Source of the DNA: Novosphingobium sp. JCM 18896
Lineage (GTDB): Bacteria > Pseudomonadota > Alphaproteobacteria > Sphingomonadales > Sphingomonadaceae
Assembly (NCBI RefSeq): GCF_025938095.1
Contig: NZ_JAPCZF010000005.1
Span: 248,001-312,000, forward strand
Reading direction: 5' to 3'
DNA: 64,000 nucleotides
Part shown: piece after piece, positions 8,938 through 16,384 of the stretch
Layout of the letters: every line of letters starts with the position of its first letter
Position numbering within the stretch: the first letter of the stretch is position 1
Program-made: the position numbers and the translations under genes
The notes under the pieces: model-generated
Databases searched by the model: none
The model's input: only the letters and a program-made list of their open reading frames with translations
What the model was told of the DNA's origin: nothing

Positions 8938-10704
8938 ATGAAGCCGGCGCATTTCCTGTCGACCCTGGCCTCGGCCACACTCGCGGCACTCGCCGTGCCA
9001 GCCAGCCTGCAGGCCGCCGAACCCGCGGTCACCGTGACCCTAGCGCCGATCGCCGCGCCCGATCACGCTGACGCGATCGGGACCGTGGCGGTGACCCTGC
9101 GCTTCGACGGGCTGACAGCTGCGGCGGGCACGCCGGTGCTGCGGCTGCCGCTGGTGGCGAGCAACGTCGATACGGTCGCGACGGTGATGACCGGCTTCGC
9201 GGCGCGCGACGCAGCCGGGCCGTTGACGCTGACTCCGCGCGACGTCGATCTGCCCGAGGCGGGGATGCGCGACGCGGTGGGCGGCGGTCCCTCGCGCGAG
9301 TGGCTGGCAGACCGCGCGATCACCGGGCCGCTGACCGTGCGCTACAGCGTGCCCGCCGAGGCGGCCCTGCCGCCGCGCGGGCCGGCGCCGCCGTTCTCGT
9401 TCAGTGCCGACGGCCAGGGCGTCTCGGCGGCGGGGCACATGTTCCTGCTGCTGCCGCCGGGCGAGGGGCGTTACCGCACGACCTATGCCTGGGACCTGAC
9501 GCGCGCGCCCAAGGGCAGTCGCGGCGTCAGTTCGCTGGGCGAGGGGCGCCGAACCGCCGCCCAGCCGCTCGATGGCGCCGAACTGCGCATGAGCTTCTTC
9601 ATGGCCGGCCGGATCGGCACCTGGCCGGCCAAGGTGCCCGCGGCGGGCTTCTTCGGCGCCTGGCAGGGATCGCCCTGCTTCGACGCGAGCGAACTGCTCG
9701 GCTGGACCGGCAAGCTCTATGGCCAATATGCGCGTTTCTTCGCGCGCAAGGACGCACAGCCCTATGGCGTGTTCCTGCGCCACAACCCGATCAACGCCGG
9801 CGGCGGGGTCGGCCTGCACCACGCCTTCGTCACGACCTTCGGTAAGAACAGCTGCCGCGATCTCGGCAAGATCCGCCTGACCCTGGCGCATGAGATGTTT
9901 CACACCTTCCAGCCGTTCATCGCCGAACCCGGTGGGCTCGAATCCTCGTGGTTTGGCGAGGGGCTGGCGACCTTCTACCAGGCGCGGCTCCCGTTCCGCT
10001 TCGGGCTGCTGACGCCCGAACAGTACATCGCCGACGTCAACTGGACTGCGGCGCGCTATTACACCAGCGCCATGGCCCGCGTGCCCAACCGCGAGGTGCC
10101 CAAACGCTTCTGGGCCGACACACGCGTGCGCACGCTGCCCTATGACCGCGGCATGCTCTACTTCGCCGCGCTCGACGACGAACTGCGCAAGGCCTCGGGC
10201 GGCAAGCGGTCGCTCGACGATCTGATGAAGGCCATGCTCGCGCACGAGCAGACCGGTGCGCGCAATACCAATGCCGATTGGGAAGCGCTGCTGCGGCAGG
10301 ACCTCGGCGAGGGTGCGGTGCAGCGCTTTCGCGGCTTCCTCGAAGGCGACATCCCCGTTCCGGCGAGCGACGCCTTCGGCCCCTGCTTCCGCCGGATCGC
10401 CAAGCCGTTGCGTCGCTACGAGCTGGGCTTCGAGCCCGCGGTGCTGGCCGAGCCCAAGCGGATCGTGCGCGGTCTGATCGCCGGCTCGGCCGCCGCAGCA
10501 GCGGGGCTGCGCGACGGCGACGAGATCGTCGACCCGGTCCCGCAGGACGCCATCCAGGGCGAGCAGAACGAAAGCCTGAACTTGCGCATTCGCCGCGGCG
10601 CGGAGATTTTCCCGCTCACCTATCTGCCGCGGGGCGAGGTGGTCGATGCCTGGCAGTGGGAGCGGAACCCGAGCCTTGGAGATGGGAGTTGCGGATCGAT
10701 GTGA
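8938..10704 (+). CDS. Secreted gluzincin metallopeptidase with PDZ-like C-terminus (M1/M61-like)
   Basis: About 588 residues from ATG 8938, chosen because it opens directly into a signal peptide (MKPAHFLSTLASATLAALAV, then QAAEP). The zinc site is clear: HEMFH at residues 318-322 and the third ligand in WFGEG at E341, giving HExxH-18-E as in M1 and M61 families. The C-terminal region around LIAGSAAAAAGLRDGDEIVD looks like a degenerate PDZ domain, as in M61 glycyl aminopeptidases. The N-terminal third is not recognised beyond a beta-rich appearance. It would cleave peptides in the periplasm, matching the receptor upstream. Similarity outside the catalytic motif is low enough that a new subfamily is possible. 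Confidence 0.75.
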   Translation: MKPAHFLSTLASATLAALAVPASLQAAEPAVTVTLAPIAAPDHADAIGTVAVTLRFDGLTAAAGTPVLRLPLVASNVDTVATVMTGFAARDAAGPLTLTPRDVDLPEAGMRDAVGGGPSREWLADRAITGPLTVRYSVPAEAALPPRGPAPPFSFSADGQGVSAAGHMFLLLPPGEGRYRTTYAWDLTRAPKGSRGVSSLGEGRRTAAQPLDGAELRMSFFMAGRIGTWPAKVPAAGFFGAWQGSPCFDASELLGWTGKLYGQYARFFARKDAQPYGVFLRHNPINAGGGVGLHHAFVTTFGKNSCRDLGKIRLTLAHEMFHTFQPFIAEPGGLESSWFGEGLATFYQARLPFRFGLLTPEQYIADVNWTAARYYTSAMARVPNREVPKRFWADTRVRTLPYDRGMLYFAALDDELRKASGGKRSLDDLMKAMLAHEQTGARNTNADWEALLRQDLGEGAVQRFRGFLEGDIPVPASDAFGPCFRRIAKPLRRYELGFEPAVLAEPKRIVRGLIAGSAAAAAGLRDGDEIVDPVPQDAIQGEQNESLNLRIRRGAEIFPLTYLPRGEVVDAWQWERNPSLGDGSCGSM

Positions 10705-10976
10705 CATTGCGTCCTCTCGAACGCCGCCTTTCCTTCATCACACGTCAATCGCAATCCGGTGGCCTGCTGAGAAGCTGGGTTTAGTCGGAGAGGTTGGGAA
10801 ACGGGGGCAGTGTCGCACCCCACGCCTCTCGGTTTCGTCGCGCCGACGACGGGTTTCGTCGCGGGAGGATCTGCTGGGCGAATGATCATCCGCCTCGGTC
10901 GCAGGTGCCTGGAGCCTGCGCACGGCTCGGCATAGCCCGCCCCTGATCGCGGCACCCCGCCGCCAGGAGATCCAGC
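10705..10976. other. Intergenic region with a short direct repeat
   Basis: 272 bp with no supportable gene. It contains two copies of GGTTTCGTCGCG, at 10831-10842 and 10852-10863, 21 bp apart (two helical turns), which could be regulator half-sites for the downstream secreted-protein genes. An AGGAGA at 10965-10970 serves the GTG start at 10977. Confidence 0.4.
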
Positions 10977-11927
10977 GTGGCTCGTTCCCTATACCGTCAT
11001 AGCCTGAGCATGTTCGGCCTGCTCGGCGTGCTTGTCAGCGTTCAGGCGCATGCCTCCGTCACCGCGCCGCAGGCCGCGGCCCCGCAACCGCTCGAAGTGC
11101 TGCCATCGGGGCATCCCGTCGTCCAAGTGAGCATCGACGGCTCGGCACCGCGGCGTTTCGTCATCGACACGGCGGCGAGCAGCACCACGATCATGCCCAA
11201 GCTGCGCGCCGAGATGCCGGGCCTGGTCGCCAAGCCCTCCAACGACCCGCTCGACGGGGCCTCGGGCCGGGTCGACGTGGAGACCGCCGTGGTCGGAGAC
11301 CTGCAGGTCGCCCGCCAGAGCTTCCGCTCGCCCGAACTGATGCTTTTGCCGCCGGGACCGACCGACCGGCTTGGCGTCGACGGCATACTCGGTGCCGACA
11401 TCATCGCCGATTTCGTGGTCGAGATGGACATGCCCGGCCGCACTTGGCGCATGGTTCCGAAGCTCGAGGCCGGAATGCTCGACGGCCTGACGGCCTCGAC
11501 GCCCTTGACCCTCGACAAGCACCGCGCGCCGCGGCTGGTCGTGCGCGTCAACGGCGTCGAGATGCCTGCCGTGCTCGATACCGGCGCGCGCGGCACGATC
11601 GTCAACTGGGCGGGGGCAAAGGCGATCGGTCTGACGCCCGACAGCCCCGGTCTGGTCAAGGCATCGGACATCAAGGGGGCGACGAACCACGCGACCGCGA
11701 GCGTCGAGACGTCTCTGAACGCGCTAATGATCGGCGAGGCAAAGGTCGAGGGCGGCAAGGCTCGGATTGCCGACCTCTCGGTGTTCAAGGAACTGGGCTT
11801 CGGGCTCGACCAGCCCGCGGTGATCCTCGGGATCGACACTTTCGCCGACCGGCGCCTGGTGATCGATCATCCGGGTCTGCGCCTGCACATCTCGCCGCCG
11901 CGCGTGGCGGCGGTTCCGCAATCCTGA
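10977..11927 (+). CDS. Secreted bilobed aspartyl protease family protein (retropepsin-like)
   Basis: 316 residues. GTG 10977 is preceded by AGGAGA and followed by an export signal (LSMFGLLGVLVSVQAHA). Two aspartyl-protease motifs are present, FVIDTAAS with D64 and AVLDTGARG with D201. Each is followed by a beta-rich retropepsin-like domain ending in a hydrophobic GILGADIIADF- or ILGIDTFADRR-type segment, so one chain carries both halves of an active site. The first motif is DTA rather than DTG, which is tolerated in some families. The substrate is unknown. It is first in a same-strand set of secreted proteins, 18 bp before the next start, so the genes are probably cotranscribed. Confidence 0.8.
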   Translation: MARSLYRHSLSMFGLLGVLVSVQAHASVTAPQAAAPQPLEVLPSGHPVVQVSIDGSAPRRFVIDTAASSTTIMPKLRAEMPGLVAKPSNDPLDGASGRVDVETAVVGDLQVARQSFRSPELMLLPPGPTDRLGVDGILGADIIADFVVEMDMPGRTWRMVPKLEAGMLDGLTASTPLTLDKHRAPRLVVRVNGVEMPAVLDTGARGTIVNWAGAKAIGLTPDSPGLVKASDIKGATNHATASVETSLNALMIGEAKVEGGKARIADLSVFKELGFGLDQPAVILGIDTFADRRLVIDHPGLRLHISPPRVAAVPQS

Positions 11928-11945
11928 TCCGAAAGCGAACCCGTC

Positions 11946-13097
11946 ATGAAAACTATCCTGATCTGCGGCGTGGCGCTCGGCGCGCTCGCCGTCGCTGCCA
12001 CGACCGCGCTCGCACAGCAGGTGCAGAGGCCGAAGGTCGAGGCCGATTACTGGCTCTCCGCCGAGACCGTCTCGGGCATGGCCACCGGCCAGCCCGCGGG
12101 CGTCGAGAAGAGCCTGATGCTCCAACTTGGCTCGCTGCGCCGCAATGCCGCGCCGAGCGCCGAGCATTTGCCGCCGCAGGTGCTACGCGCGGGCGAGCGC
12201 CTGCCGCTCGTCACGCCTCAGACGGGCGTGCCCAAGGTCGATAGCCGGCGTGACTACCGCCCCGGTCCGCAGCAACAGCCCAAGGGGCGGATGGAGCTCT
12301 ATTGGGGCTGCGGCGAGGCGGCATCTGCCGGACAGCCTTTCGTCATCGATCTTTCGACGATGCGACCGGGCGCTGCGTCGCCCTTCGGTGCGATCCCGCA
12401 AGTGCGGACGATGAACCCGCCTTCGACCGGGCGCCACGCGACCTACGGCGAGTGGCTGGGTGGCCGCAAGGGCACGCGGCTGCCGCGCGAGGCTTCGCTC
12501 GTCGGCGATCACGTCGTGCAGGGCAACTATTCGCCCGAGATGCGTTTCGCGGTCGCCGCAGGAAGCGATTTCCTCGCGCCGCTCAACCCGCGTGACGCCA
12601 AGCTGGCATCGGGGGCGGTCAAGGTTTCCTGGGCGACCCAGGCGCAGGCACGCGGTTATATCCTGACCGTCACGGGGGCGCGCGCGGACGGCACCGTCGT
12701 CATGTGGACCTCGAGCGCGGTGCGCATGCCGGGCATGGTCCTGCCCGACTATCTCGAGCAGGGTGATATCGCTCGCCTGGTCCAGCAGCGTATCCTGCTG
12801 GCACCCGAAACGAGCGAATGCGCGGTGCCGGCCGCGGTCGCCAAGGCGGCGGAATCGGCGATGCTGATGATGACCGCCTATGGTTCCGAGGTGAACTATG
12901 GCGCGCCGCGCGAGGCGCCGGCCGGCTGGACGGTCAAGCTGCGGACCAAGGCGACGCACATGGGCATGCTCGGTGTCGACATGGCGAGCCTGATGGGCGG
13001 CGGTGATGACGAGGACGACGATGCGTCCCCCGCGCAGCCGAAGAAGCGACGCGGCCTTTTGCGCGGTCTCGGCGGCGCGCTGGGCCTGCCGCGTTGA
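11946..13097 (+). CDS. Secreted hypothetical protein with acidic-then-basic tail
   Basis: 383 residues, not recognised. It has a signal peptide (MKTILICGVALGALAVAATT, then ALAQQ). The central region includes EMRFAVAAGSDFLAPLNP and SWATQAQARGYILTVTGAR, which suggests a beta-sandwich. It ends with an acidic run (GGGDDEDDDA), then PKKRRG and a glycine/leucine-rich end. Two cysteines (CGEA and SECAV contexts) could form a disulfide. It lies 18 bp after the aspartyl protease gene and its stop overlaps the next start, so it is part of the same operon. A structural or cargo-binding envelope role is possible but not shown. Confidence 0.7.
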   Translation: MKTILICGVALGALAVAATTALAQQVQRPKVEADYWLSAETVSGMATGQPAGVEKSLMLQLGSLRRNAAPSAEHLPPQVLRAGERLPLVTPQTGVPKVDSRRDYRPGPQQQPKGRMELYWGCGEAASAGQPFVIDLSTMRPGAASPFGAIPQVRTMNPPSTGRHATYGEWLGGRKGTRLPREASLVGDHVVQGNYSPEMRFAVAAGSDFLAPLNPRDAKLASGAVKVSWATQAQARGYILTVTGARADGTVVMWTSSAVRMPGMVLPDYLEQGDIARLVQQRILLAPETSECAVPAAVAKAAESAMLMMTAYGSEVNYGAPREAPAGWTVKLRTKATHMGMLGVDMASLMGGGDDEDDDASPAQPKKRRGLLRGLGGALGLPR

Positions 13098-13966
13098 GGC
13101 GAGTGGCAGACGTGCGGCGTTCGCTAGCCAAACTCGTCATGCTGGGGCTTTTTGCGACCGTGCCGGCGATGTCCGCGGCCCAGGCGGCCACCACCGACGG
13201 TCGTGCGCCCAGGCGGCTGATGGAGCGTTGGGCGGTCGCGACGCCGATGCTTGGTGGCGGCTTGCCCGGCTGGTATTCGAAGATCCCCGACATCCATGTG
13301 CACCAACCGCGCAACCTCGCGCGGATCCCGCTGGCCGAGATCGATCTGCTGCGTCGCCGCGCGATGGTCGCCTTCGAAGCACTGATGCGCCAGCCGTCGC
13401 TGCACGACGTGCGCGGTGCAAGCCTGCAGGCGGATATCAACATCGCGGTGGTGCCGACGCTCGACGGGGTGCGGCTGGTGGGGGCGATCCTGAGCATCAA
13501 TGCGAAGAGCGTGATCGAGGGAAAACCCGATACGATTCAGCGTGATGGTCGCTATCTGACGCCGTCGGAGGAGGGGGCGGTCCTCAGTGTCCATCTCAAC
13601 CCTTACGACATGATGGCGCGACGTCGGGTTCAGGCCGAAGGGGTGGAGCGAGGTGGTTTCCAGGTCCGCACGGGAGCGGCTTACGGAATCTACGCCGCCG
13701 ACCGGTTGCCCGACTACGATCCCAATTCGGACTATGCCTGGGGCCCGCGCGCCCTCGCGCTCGAACTGCAGGATGACCGAAGCTGGTATCAGCCGATGGC
13801 GGCGGGCGTGCATCCGCTGCTGGCCCACGTGTCGAGCCATTCGCACGAGAACGAAGACCTGCGCGGCGATCGGTTGAACCCCGACCGTCCGCTCGCGCGG
13901 CTCGCTGCGGCGATGTTCATGCTCGACTGGGACGATATCCGCCGCCGCATGAAGGCGGTGACTTGA
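13094..13966 (+). CDS. Secreted hypothetical protein
   Basis: 290 residues, not recognised. It starts at TTG 13094, overlapping the previous stop (TTGA); GTG 13103 is an alternative. A hydrophobic segment (LAKLVMLGLFATVPAMSAAQ) acts as an export signal. The mature part has WYSKIPDIHVHQPRNLARI, a SVHLNPYDMM segment and a histidine-rich stretch (HVSSHSHENEDLRG) that could bind metal. No catalytic motif is convincing. It is translationally coupled to the gene before it, so the two products probably act together in the envelope or outside the cell. Confidence 0.65.
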   Translation: MRRVADVRRSLAKLVMLGLFATVPAMSAAQAATTDGRAPRRLMERWAVATPMLGGGLPGWYSKIPDIHVHQPRNLARIPLAEIDLLRRRAMVAFEALMRQPSLHDVRGASLQADINIAVVPTLDGVRLVGAILSINAKSVIEGKPDTIQRDGRYLTPSEEGAVLSVHLNPYDMMARRRVQAEGVERGGFQVRTGAAYGIYAADRLPDYDPNSDYAWGPRALALELQDDRSWYQPMAAGVHPLLAHVSSHSHENEDLRGDRLNPDRPLARLAAAMFMLDWDDIRRRMKAVT

Positions 13967-14020
13967 TGCGCTTTCATACTCGTTCGGACAGGGAGACCAG
14001 GATGCCCCACGCGTTTGTGG

Positions 14021-14050
14021 GCCGTCGCCGCCTCATCGGTTGGCGACGGC
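14021..14050. terminator. Strong stem-loop between secreted-protein operon and two-component genes
   Basis: A perfect 9-bp stem, GCCGTCGCC at 14021-14029 with GGCGACGGC at 14042-14050, and a 12-nt loop. There is no U tract, so this may be a Rho-dependent end point or an RNA processing site. The surrounding gap (13967-14190) shows no supportable gene. Confidence 0.4.
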
Positions 14051-14190
14051 ACGACAACCTGGTCGGGGGAACCGTGTCCGCCAGTCGTCCGAGCCTGATC
14101 TGCTGGAGGCTGGCTTGCAGCGCGTCGAGCGTGGAGAACTGGCACGAGGTCTATTGAGCCTCGGTTACCTGAAGCGGATATAGGCAAGGC

Positions 14191-15294
14191 ATGAATCCCA
14201 GATCCGACTTTCGGCAGGCGGCGGCGCTGATTGCGGCGACATGGATACTCACGTCGCTCTTCCTGATGGTTCCTTTCCATCTCTCGCGTAGCGGGGGCGC
14301 GGGATGGAACATGATCATCTCGCTGGTGAACCTTTGCGTCGTCGGTTCGCTGTTGTCGGCCGGAGTCTATATGGGCGTGCGGGCCGTTCGCGAGCGAGGA
14401 AGGCTCGTCCGCTTCGCGGTCGTCGGCGCGGCGGTGGTGATCGCGGCGCTGTTGCTGGCCATGTCCGAAGCGTTGATCTCGCAAATACTCGATCACTACT
14501 ATCCGCACGCCGCGCGGCCGGCGCCTTTCGCCTTTCGCGTCAGCAATGCATTCGCGGCCCTGGTCTGGGAGTTCGCGCTGCTCGGCACGGCCTTCTCGCT
14601 CATTGACGCCACCAACCTCGCGCGCGAGCGCGAGCGCGAACTGGCCTTGGCGCGCGAAACCGCGAGCAAGGCGGAGGCGGCGGCCAGTGCGGCGCGGCTC
14701 GCGGCCCTGCGCTATCAGTTGAACCCGCATTTCCTGTTCAACACGCTCAACGCCATCTCCTCGCTGATCGTCACACGTGAATACGGCCCAGCCGACGCGA
14801 TGCTGGGCAAGCTGTCGGAATTCCTCCGCGCGACCCTGGCCGACAACGCCGACGCTCTGATCCCGCTCGAGGACGAACTCGCCACGCTCCAGCACTATCT
14901 CGAGATCGAGAGCGTCCGCTTCGGCGAGCGGCTGGAAGTGGCCTTCGTCTGCCCGAGCGAGCTCAACGACGCTCTGGTGCCGAGCTTCGTGCTGCAGCCA
15001 TTGGTCGAGAACGCGATCAAATATGCCGTGGCGCCGTCGGCCGAACCGGTGGCGATCTCGGTCGAAGCCGCGGCCGACGGTGAGAGCCTGATGATCTTCG
15101 TCGAGGATGACGGGGCTGGCGGAGAAGCCTCTGCCAAGCCCGGGACGGGAGTGGGTATCGCCAACGTGCGTCAGCGCCTGCACACGCTCTACGGCAGTGC
15201 AGGCACGCTCGAGACCGCGCAGCGCGAACGCGGCTTCGTCTCGATCCTGCGCATGCCGCTGACGCGGCGCTTCGCTCAGGCGCCGGCGGCATGA
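14191..15294 (+). CDS. LytS/YehU-type sensor histidine kinase
   Basis: 367 residues. Four hydrophobic segments within the first ~145 residues form a membrane sensor with little periplasmic sequence. A charged coiled coil (ARERERELALARETASKAEA) leads to the His_kinase domain ALRYQLNPHFLFNTLNAIS, which holds the phosphorylated histidine. Then come the N box (PLVENAIKYAV) and a G-box (GVGIANVRQRL). This layout is typical of kinases paired with LytTR regulators. The stop overlaps the response-regulator start (ATGA at 15291-15294), which makes the pair near certain. The stimulus is unknown; the neighbouring secreted-protein genes are the obvious candidate targets. Confidence 0.92.
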   Translation: MNPRSDFRQAAALIAATWILTSLFLMVPFHLSRSGGAGWNMIISLVNLCVVGSLLSAGVYMGVRAVRERGRLVRFAVVGAAVVIAALLLAMSEALISQILDHYYPHAARPAPFAFRVSNAFAALVWEFALLGTAFSLIDATNLARERERELALARETASKAEAAASAARLAALRYQLNPHFLFNTLNAISSLIVTREYGPADAMLGKLSEFLRATLADNADALIPLEDELATLQHYLEIESVRFGERLEVAFVCPSELNDALVPSFVLQPLVENAIKYAVAPSAEPVAISVEAAADGESLMIFVEDDGAGGEASAKPGTGVGIANVRQRLHTLYGSAGTLETAQRERGFVSILRMPLTRRFAQAPAA

Positions 15295-16043
15295 CCGCGC
15301 TGCGCGTCCTGCTGGTCGATGACGAGCCGCTGGCGCTGCGCCGGCTTGCCACCTTGTTCGAGGACATCGACCAGGTCGAGATCGTCGGCACGGCTGCAAC
15401 GGGGCATGAGGCCGAGGCTCAGATCGCGTCCACACGCCCCGACCTGGTCATGCTCGATATCTCGATGCCGCAGAAGAGCGGGCTGCGCGTTGCCTCGGAC
15501 CTCCCGGACGAGGAGCGGCCCGAGATCGTGTTCGTGACCGCCTTCGAGGAATATGCTCCCGACGCCTTCGAGGTCGAGGCGGCGGATTATCTGCTCAAGC
15601 CGGTGCGCTTCGATCGGCTGCGCCAGGCGGTAGAACGCGCGCGGCGGCGGCGGAGCCAGCGTGACGCGGCCGAACGGCTGGCGGCGATGCCGCAGACCGA
15701 GGCGTCGACGCGCGAGGAATCCATATGGGTGCAGGTGCCAGGCGGCCAGGTCCGCCTGGCGATTGGCCAGATCGAATGGATCGAGGCGGCCAAGGACTAT
15801 GTCCTGTTGCACACCGCCACGCGCAGCTTCATCCACCGCATCTCGATGACCGCGCTGGAGCAGATGCTCGACCCCCAGGAGCTGATGCGCGTGCACCGTT
15901 CGACCTTCGTCCGGCCGGGCCTGGTCACCGGGGTTCAGCGGCTCGGCAAGGGGCTGATCGCGCTCGAGATGCGCGACGGTGCGGAAGTGCAGGTGGGCCC
16001 CAGCTATGTAAAGGCGGTGCTGGCGCGGCTGGGTTTGGCCTAG
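15291..16043 (+). CDS. LytTR-family response regulator
   Basis: 250 residues. The receiver domain has the acidic pair D10/D11 (LLVDDEP), the phospho-acceptor D56 (LVMLDISMP) and the conserved lysine in ADYLLKPV. A linker leads to a LytTR DNA-binding domain (residues ~145-250) with IEWIEAAKDYVLLHT and the MRVHRSTFV signature. LytTR domains bind imperfect direct repeats. It is cotranscribed with the kinase upstream. No target is proven; divergence in the following 341-bp gap would be a reasonable place to look for binding sites. Confidence 0.93.
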   Translation: MTALRVLLVDDEPLALRRLATLFEDIDQVEIVGTAATGHEAEAQIASTRPDLVMLDISMPQKSGLRVASDLPDEERPEIVFVTAFEEYAPDAFEVEAADYLLKPVRFDRLRQAVERARRRRSQRDAAERLAAMPQTEASTREESIWVQVPGGQVRLAIGQIEWIEAAKDYVLLHTATRSFIHRISMTALEQMLDPQELMRVHRSTFVRPGLVTGVQRLGKGLIALEMRDGAEVQVGPSYVKAVLARLGLA

Positions 16044-16384
16044 GCGAAAATCCGCTTCGCTTGCCGGCAGACAGCCCCAAGAGCTCGACTTTGCCGGCTC
16101 TATCCGATTGATCGCACGTAGCGGGTCAGTTGGAGCGAAACATCCGACCGGATCTGACGGAAATCCTGACATCGTGAGAAACGGACGCCTCCCGGAGCTG
16201 CGACGCGGGAGGATCGAGGCGTTGGTGTCTTGGGATCGGATCAGCAGGGCTGCTTTGGTCGCGCCATCGTCGGCCTTGGTCGCAGCGGCGCCGGTCGGTC
16301 GCGTCGTTATCCTGCTTCGAAGCAGCAGTGCCGCGCCATTTCCGATCCGCCTGTAGTCGATCGCCGAACGGACAGGAGGTTCAT
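16044..16384. other. Gene-free gap before the alpha/beta hydrolase gene
   Basis: 341 bp. No frame here has a plausible protein. It contains one hairpin, CCTCCCG (16188-16194) with CGGGAGG (16206-16212), and an AGGAGG ribosome-binding site at 16374-16379. It may hold the promoter of the hydrolase gene and LytTR target repeats, but none could be identified by eye. Confidence 0.5.

Noticed and set aside
13963..14157. Possible 64-residue gene after the hypothetical at 13094-13966
   Set aside because: No ribosome site, composition without pattern, and it would run through a perfect stem-loop at 14021-14050.
16108..16356. Possible 82-residue gene in the gap before the esterase gene
   Set aside because: No start signal, low-complexity serine/arginine/alanine-rich composition and overlap with the control region of the esterase gene.
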